This document shows positions 32,986 to 45,500 of a stretch of 64,000 nt of DNA, piece by piece. The stretch lies in the NCBI GenBank assembly GCA_963966185.1, contig CAWZYM010000114.1:1490001-1554000 (forward strand), in the 5' to 3' direction. The translations under genes and the position numbers were made by a program. Source of the DNA: Rhabditoides inermis. Taxonomy: Eukaryota > Nematoda > Chromadorea > Rhabditida > Rhabditidae. The notes below the pieces were generated by a model, which was given only the letters and a program-made list of their open reading frames with translations, did no database searches and was not told the origin of the DNA. Position 1 is the first letter of the stretch. The number at the start of each line of letters is the position of its first letter.

Positions 32986-35560
32986 TCCTGTATCTTCGTA
33001 TTCGTATCGCACTTTTCCTAGTGATAGTATATGTACGTTTCACGTGATGAATATTAGTAATGAGCACATTTGTTTTCAATCTTTGCAACGTTTCGCTTCC
33101 ATTCTTGATCATAACAATTTCACCTGCCCCAAATCTTGCCGAGTTCTCTACTTCTCTATCGCACTCTGTAGTTCTATTCTTCCATGGACATTCCTCTCTC
33201 GCCTACTCTCCCTCTACTTTTCCCTGTCTCTCCCTCTACTTTTCCTCATCTCTCTTCCTCTCCCCTCTTCCTTCATCCCTCCCTCTCTTTCCCTCTCCCC
33301 CCCCTCCCTCTCTCCCTGCCTTCTCACCCCCTCCCCTTCCTCTCCCCCTCCTCTCCCCCCTCTCCCTCTCTCCCCTCTCTCTCTCTCCCTCTCTTTCCCT
33401 CTCTCTCCACTCTCTCTCTCTCTCCCCTCTCCCCTCTCACCCCTCTCCCCCTCTGCAGCTCCACTCTCCTCTGGACGTTGCCGTGTACACGCTGAACTGT
33501 CTCTCCGCTGTCCACTCGCAGCTCATCCTCTACCCCTACACGGACAGGCGACTTGAGATGGTCAAGGGAATGGTGGGTTAGATTATATGTAAGGAGAATA
33601 GGAACTTGAATTGTTGGCATCATTTTAATTAGTTAATACTATGAAAGAGTGATAGGAGATTGGAGATGGTCAAGGGTGGAGATGGTCAAAAACTGTTGCT
33701 TATATCTTTCTAGTCGTTTATGTATGGTGTGGTGCGAGCGGTGTAGTAATAGGCCTCGTTTACCCATTTCTCACCTCCATAGTCCATAGTGATGCTAACT
33801 GTGTCTTATCTGTTATCCACAATTCTATAAGAAATGTGAAGCAGTGTAAGGTTTGAAGAAATGAACGATGGATTTCCAGATGGAGGGCAACGATGACTAG
33901 TTGATTCTTGTTCCCTTAGTATAATTATCGGCTGCGACCGTAAATCAACAATCGATTCCGTTGTCAGATGAAGGGCAACGAGGACAGCATAAGAATAAGG
34001 CACAGCATAAGAAAGCGCAATAATGTTTTTTTTAACCGAGGAGTGTGTGATTATAAGAGTAAAAAGGACATGAATGATTTTCGTGTCGCCGATGGCATGA
34101 TGGAGGGCAACGAGGATCGCGATATATTCCGATTTGTAATAATAGAAGAGAATACCTTATCTTTCTCTTATCTTCATCTAATCTCTTATCTTCCAGATGG
34201 AGGGCAACGAGGACGTGCTCGTCTCTGAGGAGGCGTCCTCCATCCTCGCCAACACGGGCATGATCGGGCTGTACACCAAGGCGGCCGCGCATACGGAGGC
34301 GCAGGTGGGAGAGGGGGGTATGATATGATATTATGCTTGATTAGATGATAGTATGACCAGTTAATAGCACACGGAGGCACAGGTGAGGGGGGGTACAATA
34401 TGATGATGGTATGATTGTATGATAAGGCATAAGAGACAGGTAAATTTGGCATTGGCTGGCCATAGACTGAATAAAGCATTGGATTACGTAGTGTAAAGTG
34501 GGATGAGATGGGTTGATATAGGTAAGCATCCTAGAATCACTGTGATTACGTTGTTCACGGGTTTCATGATTTTTAGAGTATTGTGAAACATACAGTTTGA
34601 GTATTGAGTATTGAGACAGGTAGGTAAAATCTCAGGCGCTTGCTGTAAAAAAAAAGAAGAAGAAGAAGACATTTGACATTTTTCGAAGTTTCAAAATAAA
34701 GTGGCCGTTTTCATGGGGGAAAAAACATTTGTGATCATGATCATTGCCACCATTTGACAGAGCCCTCTGTCCGCCCTACCGGGCATAGATGATTGATGTT
34801 GTATGCAACTGTCTATGATGTCCACGTGTTCAGGGTCCACTCTCCGCCCTGCCGGGTATGGAGCCCTCGGAGGTGTCTCGGGTGCTGTCCCAGTGGGACG
34901 CGTTCCTCGCCCGACCGGACAGCTGCCGACTGGCGCAGACCAGCAAGGTCGCCAGTGCCAGGGTGCGGTGAGTGGAGGGGGGGGGGGGGGGGGTGAAAGG
35001 AAGGCAATTGTTTGAAGCAATTGTTTGTGTGTGGAAGCAATTGTTTGTGTGTATTTTATGATGGCGATGCAACGTATGTTTCCGAGGAATAGCAAAATTG
35101 TGATGAGTAGTTCATTCAGAATTCTTTACGAGTTGATTCCGTTGCAGTGAGTCGGTGCACGAGCGCACGGTCGCGAACGTGGTGGCTGCGTACGGAGTGG
35201 TGTTGGGGAAGCTGCGGGCTGACGGGAACAAGTACGAGGAGAAGGTGGTGGGAGCAGCGAAGACGGTGGAGCAGGTGGGTGGGGGGGGAGAGAGGAGAGG
35301 GGGAGGGGAGGGTTGGAGAAAGAGAGAGAGAAGAGGAGAGAGAGGGAAAGAGGGGAGAGCGGAGGTAGGGAGAGAGAGACAGACAAAGGTAGATAGGAGG
35401 AAGGGAGGAGTTGCAGATGGGATGTAACACTGGAAAGGGACTATGTAATATGTTTCGACTGTGTGATCAGTCCGTGGACGGGTTTTGTGGGCAATAGACG
35501 TCTCACGAAAGCATATCAATACAAATGTTTCCTTTTCAGGTGAAGGAGCTTCTCAAGTGA
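21800..35560 (+). CDS. cogc-6: conserved oligomeric Golgi complex subunit 6
   Basis: Complete 23-exon gene, 658 residues, matching the roughly 657 of animal COG6. Exon starts: 21800, 22091, 22745, 23199, 23332, 23678, 24480, 25105, 25391, 25600, 26040, 28952, 29309, 30514, 30866, 31655, 32426, 32840, 33459, 34197, 34834, 35148, 35540; stop TGA 35558-35560. All 22 junctions keep frame. Diagnostic segments: NPIKKKIDKLIASKL near the N-terminus, LEIMEEMSQKMEKAYEVLYR, YIDALTRGGSGGQKPIELL then SHDPLRYIGDMLAWIYEA, VRVEQALAGE and YTDRRLEMVKGM, ending VKELLK. COG6 belongs to lobe B of the COG tether, which guides retrograde vesicles within the Golgi and supports glycosylation; it is a peripheral membrane protein with no membrane segment. 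Exon 6 has an unusual purine-rich acceptor (GTTCAAG). A polyadenylation signal AATAAA is at 35773-35778. Confidence 0.97.
26368..26535. mobile_element. 168-bp MITE in COG6 intron 11
   Basis: Perfect 23-bp inverted termini AGTGGCAGGGCTGCCGCAGG.. and ..CCTGCGGCAGCCCTGCCACT, followed inward by near-matching GAGAAAA/TTTTCTC. It is non-coding. Confidence 0.8.
26596..27410. repeat. tandem duplication within COG6 intron 11
   Basis: Two copies of about 300 bp (offset 318 bp over GATTGTCGGTTTGTTGAGAC, from 26828 and 27146) share GTGAAGCGTATATGCAATG, GGTTGGTGAATTGTGGGTG and GTGCTGCGACCTTG with scattered substitutions. The first copy carries the MITE at 26638-26822. Confidence 0.85.
26638..26822. mobile_element. 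TA-flanked CAGT MITE, copy 2
   Basis: Related to 13879-14143. It sits in the first member of a roughly 318-bp tandem duplication in COG6 intron 11. The second member reads straight through the same site (GTAGATACTGATTGTCGG near 27135-27153) without the element, so the ends and the TA target duplication are directly visible. Confidence 0.8.
27700..27960. promoter_or_regulatory. GC-rich island with E2F and CCAAT-box motifs
   Basis: Inside COG6 intron 11. Two inverted CCAAT boxes (ATTGG at 27776-27780 and 27810-27814), GC-box-like GCTCCGCCCA and CCCCGCCC, and an almost perfectly palindromic E2F-type site TTTTGGCGCGAAAA at 27883-27896 lie within about 120 bp, next to a GGC trinucleotide run. The flanking intron is much more AT-rich. 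It may be a promoter, an enhancer or the remnant of a transposon promoter; no ORF can be tied to it. Confidence 0.4.
28125..28503. mobile_element. 379-bp fold-back element
   Basis: Arms of about 120 bp at 28125-28245 and 28383-28503 are near-perfect inverted copies (ATTCTCTTTCGAAAAGTACA ... and its complement, running through AAACAAACCTGCTCTTTC). It is non-coding and lies in COG6 intron 11. Confidence 0.85.
28693..28732. repeat. 15-bp-stem GC-rich hairpin
   Basis: AAGGTAGCGCCGGGA (28693-28707) pairs perfectly with TCCCGGCGCTACCTT (28718-28732) around a 10-base loop. It is followed by repeated TTTACCTTTA. No termination or processing role can be assigned. Confidence 0.7.
29387..29453 (+). mobile_element. 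TATA-flanked MITE, copy 4 (truncated)
   Basis: Only the first 65 bp of the family remain, starting 13 nt inside the donor of COG6 exon 13 (ends 29373) and breaking off at GAGAGTCAGCTC. Confidence 0.8.
30194..30364 (-). mobile_element. TATA-flanked 160-bp MITE, copy 5
   Basis: Minus-strand copy in COG6 intron 13. It is preceded by a small inverted repeat (TGGACCTC / GAGGTCCA, 30171-30190). Confidence 0.85.
33877..34125. repeat. three decayed copies of the COG6 exon 20 start
   Basis: The true exon 20 opens at 34197 with ATGGAGGGCAACGAGGACGT after TTCCAG. Near-copies lie upstream in the same intron at about 33880 (CCAGATGGAGGGCAACGATGAC, then a stop), 33968 (CAGATGAAGGGCAACGAGGAC) and 34101 (ATGGAGGGCAACGAGGATCGC). 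A copy of the exon's other end (CACACGGAGGCACAGGTGAG) lies downstream at 34367-34388. None is needed for the COG6 reading frame. Confidence 0.85.
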
Positions 35561-35867
35561 GCGCCTCTTTCTTTGTGGACTAGTGGAATATGTACATACT
35601 AACCTCTCACTTTCTAGCTTGGTGTATGTGCAGTGCAGTGTACGATGCAATTTCGACATATTCGAATAATATTTAATAGTCACTCTGGGTGGGCTTCCGA
35701 CTGTCTCTTTTTGCAAGACATACATATTTATTGCATGTGATTTTATCTGTGATCTTTTGGTCGCTAGTGCCAAATAAATATTTATCGAAGGTATTTTGAG
35801 GTTGAATGGGATTGAACACGGTCATTTCTCCGAGAAGATTATTTAATATGTTTATTCTTGCCGGGGC

Positions 35868-36155
35868 GCGGCTCAGTGGATAGAGCGTTCGTCTCTCAAT
35901 CTCACGGTCGCTGGTTCAATCCCCCTCGGAGTCAACCATTCTTGTTAAATTCGCCCAGCCCCTGTGGTGTGGCAGTCTACTCTCATGGTAGCCAGAAGGC
36001 GTCACAGCACCATCTACGGACTCAAGAACGGAATTCAAGATGTCCGACGCCACCCAATCCAACTACCTCTGTTGACGTTGTCGTAATCCAAGAACCATAT
36101 CTTGTTCTCGACTAGGAGGACCCCGGATTCAACCGGCTAAACAAAAAAAATCTGA
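35868..36155 (+). mobile_element. tRNA-derived SINE-like element
   Basis: A tRNA-like head starts at about 35870: GCGGCTCAGTGGATAGAGCG gives a good D arm and A box, and GGTTCAATCCC a B box. The anticodon and T stems do not pair, so it is not a tRNA gene. A body of roughly 200 bp follows, ending near AAACAAAAAAAATC, which suits the tail of a retroposed SINE. It lies between the COG6 polyadenylation signal and the next gene. The remaining gap, to 36501, ends in a CT-rich tract (36340-36500). Confidence 0.6.
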
Positions 36156-36571
36156 TTGGATTCACATTTACAAGAGAACTACTATGATGTAACATGTAAA
36201 TGATTGCGAAAGACTCTTCTTGGACACGTCAGGTTTAGCAGGCAGCCGGCGTTTCACTCACTGCGCTCTCGTTTTGTTCTTACGGCTGCGATCTACTTAG
36301 CTATTGCCGGCTGGCTCAAAACAGTGGTAGGACTGTGATGTCTCTTTCTTTTTCTCTCTTTCTCTTTCTCGTTCTCTTTCACTTTCTCTTTCTCTCTCTT
36401 TCCTCTCTCTCTCTCTCTCTCTCTCTCCCTCTCCCTCTCTCTCTCCCTCTCCCCTCTCTCTCTCCCCCCCCCCCTCTCTCCCTCTCTCTATCCCCCTCCA
36501 GCCTCTCTGTGCCTGCTCCCCTCCCGCATCGTGTCCCGTCTCGAGTGGTGGCGCCTCCTCGCCCCCTCGTC

Positions 36572-39500
36572 ATGCACGGAGACGACATGCATCTCTACTA
36601 TAATATGGTGTCGTTGCTGTATAAGGTGGGTATACGGTAGTTTGTGGTGATGTGGCTCCTTTACTATAATATGGTGTCGCTGCTGTATAAGGTGGGTGTA
36701 CGGTACTTCTTGCATACGGTTTTTTGATATATGTACTTTAATTTGATCTTGCTGCTCTATAAGATTATACGGTAGTTTGTGATACTGTGGTAACTCTACT
36801 ATAAAGTAGAGGTCAGAGTCAACTTTTGCTGGCAAAAGACCCTTAGAAAGATCTCAGAACGGCCGCGCACCCTCAGAAAGATCCCCAGAAAGATCCTCAG
36901 AAAGATCTCAGAACGCGCCCCATCCACAGAAAGATCCTCAGAAAGTGGCTTTTTGTATCATAAAGCGGTTTTTGATACATAATCGAGTCTGACCTCGCCT
37001 TAACATGGTATCGCTGATGTATAAGGTAGGTGTACGGTAGTTTGTGGTGATGTGGCTCCTTTACTATAATATGGTATCGCTGCTGTATAAGGTGGGTGTG
37101 TTGTGGTACTGTCAGTTTTGGAACTGTGGTAATATTTGATTAAATATATGTTATTCATCCATCTGAAGACCCATTATCGAAATCACAAACGATTCCTCTC
37201 ATATGCAGATGAAACATATTCGTTGCAACATGCCAATTATTTTTGTTTTTTTCTCAACCTTTCCCCCCTCCCCTTTCAGTGCCGCCCGCCGTCTGATTGT
37301 ATGAGATGGTGTGGTAGTACCGTGAGAGTATCAGAGTGATCCTATTTCATCGGAGTGTCATGATTCCACTTCACCTCTCTGCGGGGCCTTCTGTTTCTCA
37401 TTCTCCCCCGTTGCGGGGGCCGCCGTCTGGAACCTTCTATATAAAATGGGCATGGAGACATGGTGTTATAATAAGTGTAGTAATAGAGTCCCATTGCCTG
37501 ATCACTGCTATATACATTGACATGAAACGGGTGTAGTATAGTCGCCGCCTGGTGGATAGTTTCTGCTATTGACAGCCGGTGTCAGTTGGTGAAACTCAGT
37601 CGCGAGCGAGAGAGGCCAGACAGCGCGGGCAAATGGTTGAGTGTCGCGCGGCCTCTTTGATTCGCATTCCGGCTTCTTTGATCAATATTATAGTTTGAAA
37701 GCGCGCGCTTGGGTCTTCTCACGACTAGAAGGTAGATCGAATGCGACTCGAGGGTAGATCGATTTTCTACCGTAATCTGGCGAACTATCCACCGCCTCCC
37801 CCTATAAAATTTGCTATGGTGTCTGCGTGTTTGTCGTTCCTCATTTGCACAGAGCTTCCCGCTACAGCTACTGGAATGTGGTTTCAGACTCAAGCTCAGT
37901 TGGTACCTGAGATCTTTGATTCGCATTCCGGCTTCTTTGATCAATATTATAGTTTGAAAGCGCGCGCTTGGGTCTTCTCACGACTAGAAGGTAGATCGAA
38001 TGCGACTCGAGGGTAGATCGATTTTCTACCGTAATCTGGCGAACTATCCACCGCCTCCCCCTATAAAATTTGCTATGGTGTCTGCGTGTTTGTCGTTCCT
38101 CATTTGCACAGAGCTTCCCGCTACAGCTACTGGAATGTGGTTTCAGACTCAAGCTCAGTTGGTACCTGAGATGCAGGATTCTATCTGACAGCTCATTTGC
38201 ATAACTCCTTATAGGGGTTTACTAAGAATTCGCCATTTGAACATAGAATCTGACCGATGATTATTCTATGTAAAGTATGCTTCGTTTTTGAGTTACTGAG
38301 TTCTCCTTTTAGAGTTAGGCTACGGTAGAGATCGTGATTTAAATTTTAGTATTTCACCTCAATTGCATACCTCCAAATACAGTTAATTTGTATCTCTGTC
38401 AGTTTTGATGCTACAAGTAAACGAAAAAGTAAACAAGTTCAAAACTTATTCTAAATGTGTCTAAGATGCACTAGAAGATGAGTTGGTTCGTTGGTTCCTA
38501 GATTAGATTCTCGTGCAGCAAAAGATCAAATTCAGTCCCTTCATTAGAACCAAGTCGATTCCTTCGTGGCCGATTCCTTGGTCTGCAGGGTTTTATGCAC
38601 TTTTGAACGATCGCCACGTCTTCAGATTCAGTCGTGGTAGATTCTGAGAACTGTCAGTGATTCTAGACGTGTATCACTATGCGTGCGATTATTCTCGACT
38701 CTCTAACACTTTTCTACGATTTATTACGAATTTTCAAAGTTTTCGGTCCTTGAACCCAAATGGTGCAATGACCTTCTTTTTTCAATGGAAGTTGGCCGAA
38801 ATTTCGGCCGTTGGCCGATATTTCGGCCGCCCATCGTCTGGTCGCTTACGACTCATTGGAATGTCATAACTTTCGCTTATGTCACAATTGAGAGTTGGAT
38901 TTCATAATTTATTGATCAGTACACTCATATCATCTACTATGAATATTTTCAGAATTTTATCTAAGTTTGAATTTTTGAAGTTTCCACCGCCTCCCCTATA
39001 AAATTTGCTATGGTGTCTGCGTGTTTGTCGTTCCTCATTTGCACAGAGCTTCCCGCTACAGCTACTGGAATGTGGTTTCAGACTCAAGCTCAGTTGGTAC
39101 CTGAGATGCAGGATTCTATCTGACAGCTCATTTGCATAACTCCTTATAGGGGTTTACTAAGAATTCGCCATTTGAACATAGAATCTGACCGATGATTATT
39201 CTATGTAAAGTATGCTTCGTTTTTGAGTTACTGAGTTCTCCTTTTAGAGTTAGGCTACGGTAGAGATCGTGATTTAAATTTTAGTATTTCACCTCAATTG
39301 CATACCTCCAAATACAGTTAATTTGTATCTCTGTCAGTTTTGATGCTACAAGTAAACGAAAAAGTAAACAAGTTCAAAACTTATTCTAAATGTGTCTAAG
39401 ATGCACTAGAAGATGAGTTGGTTCGTTGGTTCCTAGATTAGATTCTCGTGCAGCAAAAGATCAAATTCAGTCCCTTCATTAGAACCAAGTCGATTCCTTC

Positions 39501-42500
39501 GTGGCCGATTCCTTGGTCTGCAGGTTTTATGCACTTTTGAACGATCGCCACGTCTTCAGATTCAGTCGTGGTAGATTCTGAGAACTGTCAGTGATTCTAG
39601 ACGTGTATCACTATGCGTGCGATTATTCTCGACTCTCTAACACTTTTCTACGATTTATTACGAATTTTCAAAGTTTTCGGTCCTTGAACCCAAATGGTGC
39701 AATGACCTTCTTTTTTCAATGGAAGTTGGCCGAAATTTCGGCCGTTGGCCGATATTTCGGCCGCCCATCGTCTGGTCGCTTACGACTCATTGGGAATGTC
39801 ATAACTTTCGCTTATGTCACAATTGAGAGTTGGATTTCATAATTTATTGATCAGTACACTCATATCATCTACTATGAATATTTTCAGAATTTTATCTAAG
39901 TTTTGAATTTTTGAAGTTTCCACCGCCTCCCCCTATAAAATTTGCTATGGTGTCTGCGTGTTTGTCGTTCCTCATTTGCACAGAGCTTCCCGCTACAGCT
40001 ACTGGAATGTGGTTTCAGACTCAAGCTCAGTTGGTACCTGAGATGCAGGATTCTATCTGACAGCTCATTTGCATAACTCCTTATAGGGGTTTACTAAGAA
40101 TTCGCCATTTGAACATAGAATCTGACCGATGATTATTCTATGTAAAGTATGCTTCGTTTTTGAGTTACTGAGTTCTCCTTTTAGAGTTAGGCTACGGTAG
40201 AGATCGTGATTTAAATTTTAGTATTTCACCTCAATTGCATACCTCCAAATACAGTTAATTTGTATCTCTGTCAGTTTTGATGCTACAAGTAAACGAAAAA
40301 GTAAACAAGTTCAAAACTTATTCTAAATGTGTCTAAGATGCACTAGAAGATGAGTTGGTTCGTTGGTTCCTAGATTAGATTCTCGTGCAGCAAAAGATCA
40401 AATTCAGTCCCTTCATTAGAACCAAGTCGATTCCTTCGTGGCCGATTCCTTGGTCTGCAGGGTTTTATGCACTTTTGAACGATCGCCACGTCTTCAGATT
40501 CAGTCGTGGTAGATTCTGAGAACTGTCAGTGATTCTAGACGTGTATCACTATGCGTGCGATTATTCTCGACTCTCTAACACTTTTCTACGATTTATTACG
40601 AATTTTCAAAGTTTTCGGTCCTTGAACCCAAATGGTGCAATGACCTTCTTTTTTCAATGGAAGTTGGCCGAAATTTCGGCCGTTGGCCGATATTTCGGCC
40701 GCCCATCGTCTGGTCGCTTACGACTCATTGGGAATGTCATAACTTTCGCTTATGTCTCAATTGAGAGTTGGATTTCATAATTTATTGATCAGTACACTCA
40801 TATCATCTACTATGAATATTTCAGAATTTTATCTAAGTTTTGAATTTTTGAAGTTTCCACCGTCCACCGCCTCCCCCTATAAAATTTGCTATGGTGTCTG
40901 CGTGTTTGTCGTTCCTCATTTGCACAGAGCTTCCCGCTACAGCTACTGGAATGTGGTTTCAGACTCAAGCTCAGTTGGTACCTGAGATGCAGGATTCTAT
41001 CTGACAGCTCATTTGCATAACTCCTTATAGGGGTTTACTAAGAATTCGCCATTTGAACGTAGAATCTGACCGATGATTATTCTATGTAAAGTATGCTTCG
41101 TTTTTGAGTTACTGAGTTCTCCTTTTAGAGTTAGGCTACGGTAGAGATCGTGATTTAAATTTTAGTATTTCACCTCAATTGCATACCTCCAAATACAGTT
41201 AATTTGTATCTCTGTCAGTTTTGATGCTACAAGTAAACGAAAAAGTAAACAAGTTCAAAACTTATTCTAAATGTGTCTAAGATGCACTAGAAGATGAGTT
41301 GGTTCGTTGGTTCCTAGATTAGATTCTCGTGCAGCAAAAGATCAAATTCAGTCCCTTCATTAGAACCAAGTCGATTCCTTCGTGGCCGATTCCTTGGTCT
41401 GCAGGGTTTTATGCACTTTTGAACGATCGCCACGTCTTCAGATTCAGTCGTGGTAGATTCTGAGAACTGTCAGTGATTCTAGACGTGTATCACTATGCGT
41501 GCGATTATTCTCGACTCTCTAACACTTTTCTACGATTTATTACGAATTTTCAAAGTTTTCGGTCCTTGAACCCAAATGGTGCAATGACCTTCTTTTTTCA
41601 ATGGAAGTTGGCCGAAATTTCGGCCGTTGGCCGATATTTCGGCCGCCATCGTCTGGTCGCTTACGACTCATTGGGAATGTCATAACTTTCGCTTATGTCA
41701 CAATTGAGAGTTGGATTTCATAATTTATTGATCAGTACACTCATATCATCTACTATGAATATTTTCAGAATTTTATCACCGCCTCCCCCTATAAAATTTG
41801 CTATGGTGTCTGCGTGTTTGTCGTTCCTCATTTGCACAGAGCTTCCCGCTACAGCTACTGGAATGTGGTTTCAGACTCAAGCTCAGTTGGTACCTGAGAT
41901 GCAGGATTCTATCTGACAGCTCATTTGCATAACTCCTTATAGGGGTTTACTAAGAATTCGCCATTTGAACATAGAATCTGACCGATGATTATTCTATGTA
42001 AAGTATGCTTCGTTTTTGAGTTACTGAGTTCTCCTTTTAGAGTTAGGCTACGGTAGAGATCGTGATTTAAATTTTAGTATTTCACCTCAATTGCATACCT
42101 CCAAATACAGTTAATTTGTATCTCTGTCAGTTTTGATGCTACAAGTAAACGAAAAAGTAAACAAGTTCAAAACTTATTCTAAATGTGTCTAAGATGCACT
42201 AGAAGATGAGTTGGTTCGTTGGTTCCTAGATTAGATTCTCGTGCAGCAAAAGATCAAATTCAGTCCCTTCATTAGAACCAAGTCGATTCCTTCGTGGCCG
42301 ATTCCTTGGTCTGCAGGGTTTTATGCACTTTTGAACGATCGCCACGTCTTCAGATTCAGTCGTGGTAGATTCTGAGAACTGTCAGTGATTCTAGACGTGT
42401 ATCACTATGCGTGCGATTATTCTCGACTCTCTAACACTTTTCTACGATTTATTACGAATTTTCAAAGTTTTCGGTCCTTGAACCCAAATGGTGCAATGAC

Positions 42501-45500
42501 CTTCTTTTTTCAATGGAAGTTGGCCGAAATTTCGGCCGTTGGCCGATATTTCGGCCGCCCATCGTCTGGTCGCTTACGACTCATTGGGAATGTCATAACT
42601 TTCGCTTATGTCTCAATTGAGAGTTGGATTTCATAATTTATTGATCAGTACACTCATATCATCTACTATGAATATTTTCAGAATTTTATCTAAGTTTTGA
42701 ATTTTTGAAGTTTCCACCGTCCACCGCCTCCCCCTATAAAATTTGCTATGGTGTCTGCGTGTTTGTCGTTCCTCATTTGCACAGAGCTTCCCGCTACAGC
42801 TACTGGAATGTGGTTTCAGACTCAAGCTCAGTTGGTACCTGAGATGCAGGATTCTATCTGACAGCTCATTTGCATAACTCCTTATAGGGGTTTACTAAGA
42901 ATTCGCCATTTGAACGTAGAATCTGACCGATGATTATTCTATGTAAAGTATGCTTCGTTTTTGAGTTACTGAGTTCTCCTTTTAGAGTTAGGCTACGGTA
43001 GAGATCGTGATTTAAATTTTAGTATTTCACCTCAATTGCATACCTCCAAATACAGTTAATTTGTATCTCTGTCAGTTTTGATGCTACAAGTAAACGAAAA
43101 AGTAAACAAGTTCAAAACTTATTCTAAATGTGTCTAAGATGCACTAGAAGATGAGTTGGTTCGTTGGTTCCTAGATTAGATTCTCGTGCAGCAAAAGATC
43201 AAATTCAGTCCCTTCATTAGAACCAAGTCGATTCCTTCGTGGCCGATTCCTTGGTCTGCAGGGTTTTATGCACTTTTGAACGATCGCCACGTCTTCAGAT
43301 TCAGTCGTGGTAGATTCTGAGAACTGTCAGTGATTCTAGACGTGTATCACTATGCGTGCGATTATTCTCGACTCTCTAACACTTTTCTACGATTTATTAC
43401 GAATTTTCAAAGTTTTCGGTCCTTGAACCCAAATGGTGCAATGACCTTCTTTTTTCAATGGAAGTTGGCCGAAATTTCGGCCGTTGGCCGATATTTCGGC
43501 CGCCCATCGTCTGGTCGCTTACGACTCATTGGGAATGTCATAACTTTCGCTTATGTCACAATTGAGAGTTGGATTTCATAATTTATTGATCAGTACACTC
43601 ATATCATCTACTATGAATATTTTCAGAATTTTATCACCGCCTCCCCCTATAAAATTTGCTATGGTGTCTGCGTGTTTGTCGTTCCTCATTTGCACAGAGC
43701 TTCCCGCTACAGCTACTGGAATGTGGTTTCAGACTCAAGCTCAGTTGGTACCTGAGATGCAGGATTCTATCTGACAGCTCATTTGCATAACTCCTTATAG
43801 GGGTTTACTAAGAATTCGCCATTTGAACATAGAATCTGACCGATGATTATTCTATGTAAAGTATGCTTCGTTTTTGAGTTACTGAGTTCTCCTTTTAGAG
43901 TTAGGCTACGGTAGAGATCGTGATTTAAATTTTAGTATTTCACCTCAATTGCATACCTCCAAATACAGTTAATTTGTATCTCTGTCAGTTTTGATGCTAC
44001 AAGTAAACGAAAAAGTAAACAAGTTCAAAACTTATTCTAAATGTGTCTAAGATGCACTAGAAGATGAGTTGGTTCGTTGGTTCCTAGATTAGATTCTCGT
44101 GCAGCAAAAGATCAAATTCAGTCCCTTCATTAGAACCAAGTCGATTCCTTCGTGGCCGATTCCTTGGTCTGCAGGGTTTTATGCACTTTTGAACGATCGC
44201 CACGTCTTCAGATTCAGTCGTGGTAGATTCTGAGAACTGTCAGTGATTCTAGACGTGTATCACTATGCGTGCGATTATTCTCGACTCTCTAACACTTTTC
44301 TACGATTTATTACGAATTTTCAAAGTTTTCGGTCCTTGAACCCAAATGGTGCAATGACCTTCTTTTTTCAATGGAAGTTGGCCGAAATTTCGGCCGTTGG
44401 CCGATATTTCGGCCGCCCATCGTCTGGTCGCTTACGACTCATTGGGAATGTCATAACTTTCGCTTATGTCACAATTGAGAGTTGGATTTCATAATTTATT
44501 GATCAGTACACTCATATCATCTACTATGAATATTTTCAGAATTTTATCTAAGTTTTGAATTTTTGAAGTTTCCACCGCCTCCCCCTATAAAATGTCAGAT
44601 GCCGTTTGTATGTCCAGAGACCTACAGCTCTTCAGAGACAAGTTACAGGGATGACGGTTTGGGGTTAAGGTTCCACAGTTGACGTGACGCGATACCGATT
44701 TTGGCAGCTCATTTGCATATCTCCTTATATGGGTTCCACGAGAGGGACTTTGGACTTTGACTCGAAAACAGACTTTTCACTATAACTCAGTAACGCTTTG
44801 AGGTAGAGGGTTCATGTTTACATTGTACAACAACCTAACTAAGACAAAAGTTTTAGTAAACAAAATAGGTAAACAAGTAAACAAGTAAACAAATTATGTG
44901 AACAATCTCGGAAAACTTAATAACTCAGTCAGTTTTGAAGGTAGACACTTCATACTCATACCATATCACAAGTACACAAGTACATTTATGATAGTAAACA
45001 ACTCATGTCAACAAGTAAACAAATAAGTAAACAACACAAATTTTAATTTTAAAGGTGTCTATCGTGTACTAGACAGTGTACTGAGTTCAAAATTGTTGTT
45101 TACAAAAAAGTAAACAAGTAAACAAAAAAGTAAACAACCACAAATTTCATTTTAAAGGTACCTAACGTGTACTAGACCAAGTGCTCAGTTCATATTTATT
45201 GTTTAGAAGTCTTGTAAACAAGTAAACAAATTTGTAAACAACTCGGAATTGTTGTTTAAAGGTCTCGAACATGTAGTACACCAAGTACTAAGTTCGATTC
45301 TGTTCTTAGTTTAGGATGTAAACAATTAAACAAAGCTGAAAGTTCCATTTTCAAGTACTATTACGTGATTGATAAATAGTTTGAGTTTTAATAGCGGAAA
45401 GGCGAGCGCGCCGAAGGCGCGCGAGCCTTGGAGCGTACGCGGCGCGAAGCGCCGCCACTAGCGGCCGGAGGCGAGCGAAGCGAGCCTCCGGCCGCTTCAC

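Noticed and set aside
38657..44494. Repeated 70-83 codon ORF beginning MILDVYHYACDY in each satellite unit
   Set aside because: Copies are near-identical because the repeat DNA is; the frame is broken in some units, and no domain, splice context or coding signature is seen.
38051..44574. Possible CRISPR array or prokaryotic origin
   Set aside because: The repeats are about 0.9 kb with no short spacers, inside spliced eukaryotic DNA.
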